This document shows, piece by piece, positions 10,499-21,141 of a stretch of DNA of 64,000 nucleotides. The translations under genes were made by a program, and so were the position numbers. The stretch is from Salvia splendens (lineage: Eukaryota > Streptophyta > Magnoliopsida > Lamiales > Lamiaceae): positions 23,325,883 through 23,389,882 of the forward strand of contig NC_056039.1 in assembly GCF_004379255.2 (NCBI RefSeq), in the 5' to 3' direction. Below the pieces are notes generated by a model, which did not search any database, was not told where the DNA came from, and saw only the letters and a list, made by a program, of their open reading frames with translations. How positions within the stretch are numbered: the stretch's first letter is position 1; each line of letters opens with the position of its first letter.

Positions 10499-11826
10499 TC
10501 ACTGCGGAGGAGGAGGCGGATGCTGCCACTGGCCACGGAATTCATCGAATCGGGCATTGATGTTGGCCCATTGTGCGTTGTTGAAGTCAGTGAATTGAGT
10601 CCAGTTGGTGTCGAACTGGTTCCATCGCGCTTCATTCTGGACCCAATATTCCTGCTGACGCAGCTCCATCCGTGTCAACCTCTCATTGATCGAGCCGTAG
10701 TCCTCCTCTTCTCGCTCTTGTCGGCTTCGTGTCCTCTGAGTGCTTGTCCCGGCTTCATCTCCCCCTTGGTGGGTCGGTTGTTCCTCACCTTCCTCCTCAT
10801 TTTCTTCTTCATTTTGCTCGACCCCCATCTCGATCGCGGGAAAATCCATGTGGGGCGCTTCATCAACACTCGAGCTCGGGCTTACATCCCTAAATTGCAA
10901 GTTTCGTGGATTCAACGCTGTGGCTTGTTCGTGGACCGCAGCCTTCATCTTCCAGTTTTCTTTGCGGAAAGGACCGTTCACATAGGTGTTGACGGTGTCC
11001 GAGAGGGGGTAGTGATCTGCTGCCCTTGTATCAAATATATCTGCCCTCGTTGGTCCACTCCGACCAGCCTTGTTCTTCTCAGAAAGCTGAAGTCCATCAA
11101 GTTATCACCAATGTCGGCGACCAAGCCCCTCGTCGACACTCCCATATGGAGTGCAATAGCTGACACCACTGCACCGACACAGAGTGTGCCGGTTTTCTTC
11201 TTCGAGGCCCTCTCAAGATGTTTGATCATGAAGTGGCCCAAATTCATGGGAGGCTCCTTGTGCAGAATAGTCCATAACAGGAAGAGCTCGTCCCTCTGCA
11301 CGCTCCCATGCTCATGGCTCGCGAAGGGGTAGCATACACACGCCTTCTGGAGTAAGCGCAAGGCTGGGTTCCTAATGGGAGAACCCTTTGCCCTGTTGGC
11401 GGTGAAGTTGTCATCAACGGTAGTGATGGCCTTTCAGAAGTCATTCGCATTATGACTGGAGCTAAACGGCTCTCTATACACCTCCCCTGAAAATCCAAAG
11501 ATTTCCTTAAATTGTGACATCGTCACTGTGTACTCAGCATTCCTCATACGAAACTTGATGGCAACTATCTCCCTCCTGTTCATAACTACCTCAAGGGTAG
11601 ATAAGAACTCCAGTGTAAGCCTCTGATAGGCGGGGTTCCTCTGTGCCATGAAGAGCCCATTTAGTTGCCCTTCTTCACATAGCTCATTGAAGCACTGCTC
11701 AATGCCCAACCGTCGGATTGTGATAGGGCATGGATATCTAGCTACCCAGTAGGGTAGTTGTGAGAGTTCGGCCCATTTCTTCTTCTCTGCGGCATTCAAA
11801 TTAACTCCAGAGTGGTTGGGTGCCAT
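10499..11826 (-). pseudogene. ATHILA ORF1-like (env-position) protein, broken
   Basis: The frame starts MAPNHSGVNLNAAEKKKWAE and shows the features I associate with the ATHILA ORF-1 / putative plant transposon protein family: YPCPITIRRLGIEQCFNEL, a hydrophobic mid-part (FLLWTILHKEPPMNLGHFM) and an acidic, Q-rich C-terminus with a coiled-coil-like stretch (LTRMELRQQEYWVQNEARWNQ) ending in QHPPPPPQ. The frame stops at 11434, continues in the same frame to about 10978, then shifts once. It is thus a single gene with one nonsense codon and one frameshift. Its function is unknown; in this clade it occupies the envelope position after pol. No Athila gag or pol lies upstream, so the element is a deletion derivative. 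Confidence 0.7.
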
Positions 11827-11836
11827 CGTTCACTAC

Positions 11837-12551
11837 CTAAAAATTGAAAGTATTAGATCAATTCGACAAGAAACCAACAAGTTGCATTAATGAAGACACT
11901 CTCCCCCAAACATACTCTATACTAAAAGAACTTCTCATTCACACATTTATCAAGACTAGAATCAACCCCCTATTGTGTCACACAATGTCTCTTCCACAAC
12001 AATAAACCTCTATCACGCTTAACTCAAACATTCCACCAACATGCATCACTTAACTAACATTGCATCTATGTAGACATCAACAAATCAAAGCATGCTAGTT
12101 CCCCACACTCAATAACCACAAGCCCATTAAGGAAATTGCACAATTCATACTCAAAGCAACCATTCAAACCAAATTCATCCTCTAACTAGCAATTAGTCAA
12201 GAAATCTCCAAATAACGAAAAACATGCTAGTTTCCAACCATCGATTCACCAATAATCATCTAAACACCGAGCATAAGCAAGAGAAGAATGAAAAATCATA
12301 CCTTTCGGGCTTAGAGTGATAGAAAACGGATTTCTCCCCTTTTTGCTTGTTCTTGAGTGAATCAACTGATTAATCGGTTCAACCCTTGAATTAGATGGAT
12401 TGGGAGGATGGTGTGTGTGTGAAATCAGTGTAAGTGGAAGATTTGAGGGTGGAGGGGCGAGAGAGAGTAGAGAGGAACGAGAGAGAATTGGGGCTAGGGC
12501 TTTGAAAGTGTAAAAACTGAACTTGATGGCGTCTTTAAATCACACGAAAGG
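11837..12551 (-). promoter_or_regulatory. Leader and intron of the ATHILA-like ORF
   Basis: On the minus strand a CT-rich leader (about 12530-12302, with runs such as CTCTCTCGTTCC) ends at CGAAAG|GTATGA. A 465-bp intron (12301-11837) then closes with TTTTTAG|GTAGTG, 10 bases before the ATG at 11826. Donor, acceptor and leader composition all look like those of a plant Pol II gene. This suggests that the ORF had its own spliced transcript rather than only a genomic retrotransposon RNA. Confidence 0.5.
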
Positions 12552-12728
12552 AATTTGGATATTGAATATTTGGGATTTTACCAATTTATGTTAAATTCTT
12601 GGTCCTTTTATTTGAATATTAATTATTGGTCAAGTTCGTTATTAAAACCCTAGTCCTTTTCGTCTTTTTATTAAATTCTCTTAATCACGATCGCCCATAT
12701 TTATTAACCCTAAAGGGCGGTCGTGACA
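12552..12728 (+). repeat. Inverted copy of the Tekay-like LTR end
   Basis: This segment is the reverse complement of 382-557 with few differences, ending ...GGTCGTGACA at 12728. Similarity stops sharply at the inner side (ATATCCAAAT). The flanking pentamers are ATTTG before 382 and GTTTG after 12728, a near target-site duplication. The segment is in the opposite orientation to the LTR at 382-2639. Confidence 0.85.
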
Positions 12729-13967
12729 GTTTGTCTATATAAAGAAAAGTAATTAGATCCACGAATAATAGGCTTAGCTTTACTTGTTACAGGTTATATA
12801 TGAATGAAAAAAAATAATAAAAGATGTTTCTTATTTTTATATATTAATTTTATAATGATATGGGAGTAAGATAAATTCATAAATATTATGTTAATTATCA
12901 ATAATAGAGAAAAAAACAATAAGATATTTAGTGAAAGGACTTAAAATAGCAAAATATAGCGATCATTGGTTAAATCGAGTAAATAGTATATTTAACTAGA
13001 TGATGTTAGGAAAAGAAAGTTTTGAAGAGGGGACTCTAGATAACAAGAAATTGCAGATGAACAATAACCATTCACTTGCCATCCACATAGATATTTTAAT
13101 AACCGTCCACTTGCCATCCACGTAGAAAAATTAATAGAATCAGAAATAGATATTTTGAAATAAATAAATAAAAATTTAATGTAAAGGCAATTGTAGATTA
13201 TATATTGGTATAGAACATTCATGCTGATGTACTATAAGGCATTATAAATTGATTTCTAAAATAAAATATGACTGTATTTTGTGTCGATAGTAATCATTAT
13301 TGACTTCACCGTATCTCATGTTATTTAAATATATCTTGTCAAGTATATATAGTGTGATGTTATCTCATGTTATTTAATTATGTGTTGTCAAATATATAGC
13401 GTGTGTAGGAATGTGATCAAATTCTAATTCTTTACTAATTGCTAGTTATTATCCAGTTATTAGATCTAAAAGACCTAATGGTATTTAGTGGTGCAAAATT
13501 CATTTTATATTAATTATTCAATAATGTCATTTTCGTCATTCCTTATGCATGGCAATATTCGTCATTTTCTCGATGTCAACATTTAAAGGTAATAATGTTA
13601 ACTAAATTTGATTAATATTGAGTATGCATATGATTGACATTATATGTACTATGTGTTGACACGAGTATACACTAGTTGACGTTGTTAAACAGCTAGTTGA
13701 CATCGCGTGTACACTAGTTGGGATTGTTATAACAACTAATTGGCATAGCGTAAAAACTGATCGTGACCTTATATTATTTTAAGATCGGATGGACTAGATT
13801 TGATAAAAGTTATTAACTAAAGGAGTAGTTAACAACCTCACAGGACCCGTGATGTGCATGTATATGATCTATTGCTAACTATTTATTTTCCGCTTCGTCG
13901 CCCATTAACTAGCACTGTTTCCTTGGCACGAGTTTTAAGAAATTAGTGGAAAGTGGGTAGAAAAATT
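12729..13967. other. AT-rich intergenic stretch, no gene seen
   Basis: The composition is strongly AT-rich. Short imperfect repeats of TAGTTGACATTG-like words occur around 13650-13750. No coding, tRNA or clear transposon signal was recognised. Confidence 0.5.
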
Positions 13968-14275
13968 TAGAGGTGCCTGCGGTTCCGGAACCAGCGGTTT
14001 TGGTTTTGGAAATTGCAGAACCGGAACCGAACCGCCAGTGTGTTTCGCGGTTACAGTTCCAGTTCCAAAACCGTCGGTTCGTTTTCAGTTCCAAACCGAC
14101 GGTTTTTCGACTGTTTTATACGGTTTTTTCACGATTCGGACCGCCGGTTTTCGACGGTTCTGGCTCGGTTTCATGGTTTTTCTACGATTTTTTGTGGTTT
14201 CAGTGTGGAACAACCGGGAAACGGCGGTTCCGACACAGTTTCAGTTCAAAATTTTTGAACCTGAACCGAACTAAA
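13968..14275. mobile_element. Possible hAT-type non-autonomous element
   Basis: It starts TAGAGGTGCCTGCGG, resembling the ends of plant hAT elements. It is dense in short words such as GGTTCCGGAACC, ACCGAACCG and their complements, which resemble hAT subterminal transposase-binding repeats. The right terminus could not be fixed and no 8-bp duplication was found. The open frames over it are products of the repeated GGTTC words. Confidence 0.35.
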
Positions 14276-15401
14276 GTTCTAAAATTCAAAATTGTATACT
14301 TCAAAAGGTGGACCAAAAAAGTAATTCATCAATTTACTATTAAATATCTCATTTTATTTTTTTTCATTTGTCAAATAATTATAAAGCATCTCTACAGGAG
14401 AAGATAAACTTAGAGTTAAAAAAATAATTGTCATATTTACCCATTCTTTATAAAAAAAAAGTCTTCAAGTGTGAAGGATATACGATTATACACAATTATA
14501 CATTTTTAATTTATGTTTTTAAAGAGGTATAACGATTTTACCGCTTCTTTATAACAACTCCTCCAACGGAGAGAGTATTTGAGAAGGTATTTTAAAATGT
14601 ATTGTACCTCAATTTTAAAGAGTTAAAAAGATTCAATACCAAAAAAAAAAGCTGTTGACATCGGTTGTTTTCGCATTTTGCTCAACTGCTGGTTCACGAT
14701 TACCCGCGACATCATCTTAAAATGTAGCAAGTAGGATACACTTCATTTTTACAACATCTATTAATTGGGAAGTGCATTGTGAAAGTATAACATGTAGAAT
14801 ATGTACTGTACTTGACTAAATCCGAGACCAAGGCTGAAGCTTGGATGTTTGTCCTTGTTTTCAAGCATCTCCATATTGTTAGCAGCTTCTGACAATGATT
14901 TGAAGGATCGGGCCATTCTTATGCTGCATTATCATTGGCAGATTTTAGACTGCGTCATTGATCCAACATGATCAAAATTTCTGTCGTCCAGTCTGAATTC
15001 CTTCCTAATTGTGCCACAAGTCATTTTGAAGCAACCCTTCTTCTTGATGTCAATATTAGCATTACATAATTCTGTAGAGAGCATCTTCAGTCTGTCACCT
15101 ATGTACTTTGTTGCGCCCCAAACACTCCTCAAGTATCCTATCTTAAAATCCGATTATTGTCCAACTTCATCTTCTTTCTCATTAGCGATAACACCATCCA
15201 TTTCTCTGCACTACCCATTTCATGCGGCTCATATTGTCACGAAACACGGTCAAGCCCAAAATCCTTCTATTTTTTTTCATTATCTTCGCGTTATTTCAAT
15301 AGTGTGGCCGTCCAAACCTTTAGTTTTTGGAATAGCATGCAACGCACTGCTCTTGAAGTGCACGACTTTGTCTATGTATAAAGTCTGCATTAAATAATAC
15401 T
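14276..15401 (-). other. Intergenic DNA with a degenerate, unrecognised coding-like piece
   Basis: Between about 15370 and 14932 the minus strand gives a broken frame with peptides GLDGHTIEIT and, after several stops, SVWGATKYIGDRLKMLSTEL...CGTIRKEFRLDDRNFDH. The composition is protein-like and the stops are scattered, as in an old pseudogene. I do not recognise the family. The rest is AT-rich. Confidence 0.3.
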
Positions 15402-15880
15402 ACCCCTGTCCAATAATAAGAGTCACATTTAGCTATTTCGGTCCGTCCCACAATTAGAGTCATGTTTCACTTTTACCATAAATGGTAAGTAGGCCTCACA
15501 TTCCACCAACTTATTTCACTCACATTTATAAAACTAATACTCCCTCCGTCCCATCTCAAGTGATTGACTGCTTTTCGGCACGTGTTTGGGGAAAATGATA
15601 ATAAATAGTTAAAGTGGAGAGAAAGTAAAATAAGTAAAAGAATAATGTAGATACGACTCTCTTCTATATTTTTCTCTCTCTTACTTTACTTCATCTCTAC
15701 TTTAACTATTTATTATCATCTTCGCAAAACAACTGCCGAAAAGAAATCAATCACTTGAGCCGAGACGGAAGGAGTATATTTAAGTGGGATCCATAGTCCA
15801 CTAACTTATTTAATCCACTTTTCTTTATATTTCTTAAAACCCGTGCCCACATCAGATATTACTCCTATTGTGGGATGAAA
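15402..15880. mobile_element. Older Stowaway MITE, interrupted
   Basis: The left part has Stowaway-type sequence (AATAATAAGAGTCACATTT, GGTCCGTCCCACAA, ACTTACCATTTATGG-like). The right part (15777-15880) supplies the matching other half, with CTAACTTATTTAATCCAC, CCCGTGCC and the degenerate end CCTATTGTGGGATG. The two halves are split by a second MITE at 15540-15774. Confidence 0.7.
15540..15774. mobile_element. Stowaway MITE nested in an older Stowaway
   Basis: The terminal inverted repeats CTCCCTCCGTCCCATCTCAA and the complement of GCCGAGACGGAAGGAG extend about 40 bp into CAAGTGATTGA...TTTTCGGCA. TA target duplications flank it at 15538-15539 and 15775-15776. It is 235 bp long, with an internal inverted repeat (AGTTAAAGTGGAGAG / CTCTACTTTAACT) that would fold the whole element into a hairpin. 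Confidence 0.9.
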
Positions 15881-16138
15881 AAAATATTATTTTTATAATA
15901 TAACATCAAATATGTGTAGTAAACACAAAATCCTAATATTGAAAACAATTTCAACAGTAACGTGGAATAATGTCAACAACCACTACTAGAATAATTGTCT
16001 TTCACTACATTCAGTTTGTGGCACTTCGGTGAAGATGCCAGCATAAATTCTTTGTCTATACACTTATATGTTATGACACTGGTATCAAATACTAATGCTG
16101 CATGTTCAAAAAATGCCATATTAATACTCGTTTCCTTA

Positions 16139-16290
16139 CATAACGTTGATTAATAAATGCATAAAACTAATTATTAATGCTACGTTATAAATGCATAACG
16201 TTGATTAATAAATGCATAAAACTAATTATTAATGCTACGTTATAAATGCATAACGTTGATTAATAAATGCCATATCAATGCTACGTTAAT
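16139..16290. repeat. 55-bp tandem repeat, 2.7 copies
   Basis: Copies start at 16139, 16194 and 16249 with CATAACGTTGATTAATAAAT, and each of the first two ends TGCTACGTTATAAATG. The first two are almost identical; the third is partial. They lie within the left subterminal region of the CACTA element, where repeats often bind the element's own proteins; that role is inference here. Confidence 0.85.
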
Positions 16291-16984
16291 TCTATTATTT
16301 AAAAATCATTATTTCAGCAAATGCATAAAATTAATTTTATTGTCAAAATGATATGAATAAAAGAATGTTTATTTAATGTTTTAATATAATACTCACAGTA
16401 TTATTTTAATATACAATAGTATGTTTGCAAATATCTGTAAGATAATAAAATAAGTACTATAAATATATTAGAGTTTGTATAATATTAGATGAATATGTAT
16501 CACGATGAAAAATGCCAAATTTGATTAGTTTTTATATGATATATAACAAATATAATATATTTAAATTATCAATTGCATGTGTTATATTTTATATAGAATG
16601 TTGTTACAATAAAAAAAGCCTCTTATACGTAATAGAAATAGATTTGCATATAATCTCAATAAAAAGTAATTAAATTTAATTAGTTAAAAATTAATCACAA
16701 ACAACTACCGTACTGTATTTTTTTTAAATAAAAGTAATGATTAAATTTTTTACAGAATCACGGGACGTTCGTAAATTAGGGAGTTGATATGAAATTCATT
16801 TATACACGACTATTTATTTAATTCATACCACATCAATGTAATTCTATATTTGCACTTTACTCCTTTTCATAGTTTCACCTAGTGTAAGCCATTTCATTTT
16901 AATTGAATATTTGGCTTCACGGCAAATTACCAAAATTACATTAAAAACGTGAGTCAAAACAGAATCCCTAAATTAACAGAATCA

Positions 16985-18672
16985 GCTCACTTCGTCACCC
17001 CCACCGTTTCTCTCCCCTGCTGCTCTATCATTCTCCACATTGCCACTGTCGTGCTTTATCTTCTCTGTCTCAGGTGAACTCATCGTCATCATCACCATCA
17101 CCATCACCATCATCATCTCCCTTTCAATTTTATTTCAACGCTTTTTATGTTTGATGTTTATAAAGCAGAGTACGCTATACTTTTGTGTATTGGATTTTGT
17201 TTTTGTTTTTGAATGCAATTCTTATAGTTAATGCACCTTAATTTAATGGTTTGTTATCCTGTTTTTCTATGTGAAATTTGTTTTGTATGAATTGTTTTGT
17301 TGGTTTTAGCTTAAGAAATATTGTGCTTTGTTTGTGTAAACGTCTAATTCAATATTGTTTTGATAATTGATATAATCATTTTCAAAATCCGCAGCTGCAA
17401 AATCATCATATCCCCTTCTCAATTATTTTTTGTTTCGGTAGCTTTTTTTTATAAGAATTTCCATGATAATTAATTATGGTTTCCATCACTTTTTATTGCA
17501 TAAGAGTTTCTCAATCCCAATCAACTTTGTATAATCAAATAAAGATAATGTGGTTGAATGGTCGATCAATGTACAATAAAGTTTGGTTTTAATTATGACA
17601 TTTTTGTTTAGTTTGATATCGATTAGGAAGAATGAATATCTACTCTTATCTTTTAGAATTGATTTGTTAGTAGATTTATTTCAAAGGAGTCCTTGCGATT
17701 CAGATTATGTAGTAGTAATCTTTTAAATTTGGTTGTTGTCCTTTTGTTATTTAATTATACTTTCTAGAGCATAGGATATCTTTAGGTTTATTTTGCAGAG
17801 TCTTTGCAAATCTCTATAAATGCCCCATTCGAGATTAAATAAAGGTATTCAAGGGATCAGATTTTGTGTACAGCAGTCCGCCGTGGCCTCATTAAGACGA
17901 TCGTTTGTCTGGTATTTTATTTCAATTAGTTATCTTCTGCTTTTCATTCTATATCATAGTTCTTTTTACATAAACGGAATGTAGATTTTCTAAGTAGTCT
18001 GTTTATTTTATTATCCAAATAGATTTGCTAAGTGGTATACTTCTCCACACCTTTCTCCATTTGAGTTCGAAAGATATCAAATATCTCTATTCGTGTACGC
18101 TCTCTTTCGACTGAAGGGTTGTCACACCATTGCTATTCTTTGTCTCCTCACTCACGGGTCAGCATCTCATCCATCCTTCTCTTGTCTTGAATCATTGAAG
18201 ATTACCTATCATGTTAGTCAATTAGACTTTTATAATTTTTTATTGCACAGAAGTTTCCTTGCTAATTAATGTTCAATGTACATTTTTTGTCTCTCTAAAT
18301 TTTTTTGGAGCCCTTAGAATATTTGTTAAAGTAAAATAGAGAACTTTCAGTAGCAAAAAGCACTAAAATTATACATGAAGTACATCCAACATAAATTGCT
18401 TATGTGGTTCTCATAAGTTGGAAAATCAAGTTGCACACCATCAAATTTCTATTGTGCTTAATGGAGATGATAATTTGGTTATTTTGGTGTTTTTGTTATA
18501 GCATGCAGACAAGTGGAAGTGTTTGTTGATTGAATACGACTAATCTTACTAAATAAAAAATGTTTACATATTTTTGTTTGGTATTTTATTTTATAATCCA
18601 TTATCTTATTTTCTAAGTTGTCTATATTTAATTTATTATACATATAGGCTTGGTAGAATTTATTGAAACAAA
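16985..18672 (+). promoter_or_regulatory. Leader region of the CACTA transposase gene
   Basis: A CT-rich, leader-like segment at 16985-17073 ends in CTGTCTCAG|GTGAAC, a plausible 5' splice donor. A CATCAT/CACCAT simple repeat follows at 17086-17116. Another exon-like piece may lie near 17798-17845. No open reading frame of note precedes the ATG at 18673. The segment is best read as 5' untranslated exons plus introns of the TNP2-like gene. Confidence 0.4.
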
Positions 18673-20925
18673 ATGGATAGAAGTTGGATGTCAAAGTCAA
18701 GAGTAACAACGGAATACCAAAATGGACTTCACTACTTTTTGGACTATGCTTTTCACAACGCAAGCATGCATGATAAGATATTATGTCCATGCAAACGTTG
18801 CAGAATTCGTATATTGGTGAGTAGAGATGATGCATTTGAACATTTGACAGTAGATGGATTTATTCCTGGGTACAACCAATGGATAGCTCATGGAGAACTA
18901 CCTAGTAGACTTTCATCTAGTGGTGAAAATCAACATAATAGTTTGGGCGATGATGATATGCGGGGTTTAGTTCATGATGCATTTGGAGTTCCAAATGAAG
19001 AAGGACATACAGAGGAATATACAGGTGCTCAGATGGATGTAGATTATGCTAATGGGCAAGCAAAAGAATTTTATAAGTTGATTGATAATTCACAACAACC
19101 ATTGTATGAAGGATGTGATAAATTCTCAAAACTATCATTCATAATCCGTTTGTTGCACTTAAAATGTATTGGGAGCTTGAATAATAAAGTATTTGATATG
19201 CTTTTAGAATTATTAAGGGAAGCTTTTCCAGATGCCATGGTTGGCCTACCAAAGTCCTACTATGAAGCCGAGAAACTGATGAAAGAACTAGGACTTGGCT
19301 ACGAAAAAATCGATGCTTGTCCAAATGACTGCACTTTGTATTGGGGGGAAAATGAAAGAAAAACTTCATGTGACACATGTCATCAGCTAAGATGGCGTAC
19401 TTCAGATAAAGATCCGACAGGTGAGAAAAGAAAGATTGCTCAAAAGGTATTATGGTATTTTCCGCTCAAGCCAAGGTTACAGCGGTTGTTCATGTCTACA
19501 AAGACGGCATCCCACATGAGATGGCATGCTGAAAATCGCACGAAGGATGGGTGTATGAGACACCCTGCCGATTCCCCAGCATGGAACACATTTGATCGCT
19601 TACATCCTAATTTTGCTAGGGAATCTCGCAATGTTCGATTGGGATTGGCAGCAGATGGAATTAATCCCTTCAAAAATATGAGTGTGTCGCACAACACATG
19701 GCCTGTCATATTATTTCCCTATAACCTTCCTCCGTGGATGTGCATGAAAGAGCCTTATTTGATGTTATCTCTATTGATTCCTGGTCCATTAGCTCCGGGG
19801 AATAATATTGATATTTATTTGCAACCCCTAATTGCCGATCTAAAGGATTTGTGGGAAGTAGGAATTGAAACGTATGATGCATCAAAAAAGCAAAATTTTC
19901 AGTTACGTGCTTCATTACTATGGACAATCAGTGACTTTCCAGGATATGCATATTTATCTGGATGGAGTACCCAAGGTGAATTTGCATGCCCAGTTTGTAA
20001 TAAAGAAACTCACTCTCTTAGATTGAAACACGGCGGGAAGTATTGCTACATGGGGAATCGTAGATTTTTGCCCAAAGATCATGAGTTTCGGAAGAATAAA
20101 CGACACTTTGATGGCACATTTGAGTATAGACAAGCACCGCAACAACAATCTGGTAACATGGTGATGGATGAGCTGAAGGACTTCACAATTAAATTTGGTA
20201 AGCCAGTTAAAGGTAATCAAAAGCTTTTCGGTTGGAAAAAAAAGAGTATATTTTTTGAGCTACCATACTGGAAAGATAATGTTGTCCGCCACAATCTTGA
20301 TGTCATGCACACAGAGAAAAATGTTTGTGAGAGTATATGTGGCACATTGTTGGATTTAGACGGTAAGTCTAAAGATAATTATAAATCACGGCAAGACATG
20401 GAACAAATGGGAATTAGGCCTGAACTTCATCCGATTCCAAAGGGTTCTGGAAAATTTTATTTACCTACAGCAGCTTTTACAATGAGCAGAACGGAGAAAA
20501 CTACATTTTGTCAGGTTTTGAAAAATTTAAAAGTTCCCGATGGTTATGCATCAAACATCGCAAGGTGTGTTCAGCTAAAACCACCAAAATTGTTAGGCTT
20601 GAAAAGTCATGACTATCATGTAATGATGCAACAATTGTTACCTATAGCCTTGCGAAACACACTCTCCAAGACAGTACGCTCACCTTTAATTAAGCTCAGT
20701 CAGTACTTTAGAGAACTTTGTTCTAAAGTAATTTGTCCCGCTGACGTCATTCGTTTGGAGAAAGATATTGCCGTGGTACTTTGTCAATTGGAGAAGTTAT
20801 TTCCACCATCATTCTTCGATGTAATGGTGCACTTGACTGTTCATTTGGCTACAGAAGTGAGGTTATGTGGGCCTGTTCACTATCGTTGGATGTATCACAA
20901 TAGTTTTACATACACCTCTAATTAA
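18673..20925 (+). CDS. TNP2-like CACTA transposase
   Basis: The 750-residue open frame matches the plant En/Spm TNP2 family, which cuts CACTA ends. Residues 1-75 form the transposase-associated domain (MDRSWMSKSR...FLDYAFHNAS...ILCPCKRCR...DGFIPGYNQW). Residues about 155-600 form the Transposase_21 core: CPNDCTLYWGEN, the CDTCHQLRW zinc-like motif, LRMRWHAE-type motif (HMRWHAENRTKDG), ADGINPFKNMSVSHNTWPV, LLIPGPLAPGNNIDIYLQPL, GYSTQGEFACPVCNKET-type finger and YCYMGNRRFLP. Then HNLDVMHTEKNVCESICGTLL precedes the DUF4218-like C-terminal part (DYHVMMQQLLPIALR...PPSFFDVMVHLTVHLATEV). It stops at RWMYHNSFTYTSN, short of the usual end of DUF4218, so the C-terminus is truncated or completed by an unseen exon. 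The rest of the frame is open, which is notable for this window. Confidence 0.92.
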   Translation: MDRSWMSKSRVTTEYQNGLHYFLDYAFHNASMHDKILCPCKRCRIRILVSRDDAFEHLTVDGFIPGYNQWIAHGELPSRLSSSGENQHNSLGDDDMRGLVHDAFGVPNEEGHTEEYTGAQMDVDYANGQAKEFYKLIDNSQQPLYEGCDKFSKLSFIIRLLHLKCIGSLNNKVFDMLLELLREAFPDAMVGLPKSYYEAEKLMKELGLGYEKIDACPNDCTLYWGENERKTSCDTCHQLRWRTSDKDPTGEKRKIAQKVLWYFPLKPRLQRLFMSTKTASHMRWHAENRTKDGCMRHPADSPAWNTFDRLHPNFARESRNVRLGLAADGINPFKNMSVSHNTWPVILFPYNLPPWMCMKEPYLMLSLLIPGPLAPGNNIDIYLQPLIADLKDLWEVGIETYDASKKQNFQLRASLLWTISDFPGYAYLSGWSTQGEFACPVCNKETHSLRLKHGGKYCYMGNRRFLPKDHEFRKNKRHFDGTFEYRQAPQQQSGNMVMDELKDFTIKFGKPVKGNQKLFGWKKKSIFFELPYWKDNVVRHNLDVMHTEKNVCESICGTLLDLDGKSKDNYKSRQDMEQMGIRPELHPIPKGSGKFYLPTAAFTMSRTEKTTFCQVLKNLKVPDGYASNIARCVQLKPPKLLGLKSHDYHVMMQQLLPIALRNTLSKTVRSPLIKLSQYFRELCSKVICPADVIRLEKDIAVVLCQLEKLFPPSFFDVMVHLTVHLATEVRLCGPVHYRWMYHNSFTYTSN

Positions 20926-21141
20926 GCACAGGTTTAGAATTCTCGAAACTAGGACCTATTGAATTATGCTAATTTCCTTCTTATACTTGTATACTTTTAT
21001 TATCTAAACCTTAATTCACTTTTTCCAACATTGATAAATAAGTTTCATAACTTATTTATGCACAATGGACAAAGTATAGCTCGTTTTACTAACTAGTAGT
21101 CAGGCTGTTTTAGCTTAACTTTTCCTTTAATGTATGCAGTT

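Noticed and set aside
10520..11332. 270-residue plus-strand open frame
   Set aside because: It is antisense to the ATHILA-like ORF, where the minus-strand peptides show family motifs and this one does not.
14013..14407. Plus-strand proteins over the GGTTC-rich segment
   Set aside because: Three overlapping frames all derive from simple ACCGAACC-type words.
17040..17231. Small membrane-like protein with an Ile/Thr run
   Set aside because: The run comes from a CAT/CACCAT microsatellite after a likely splice donor.
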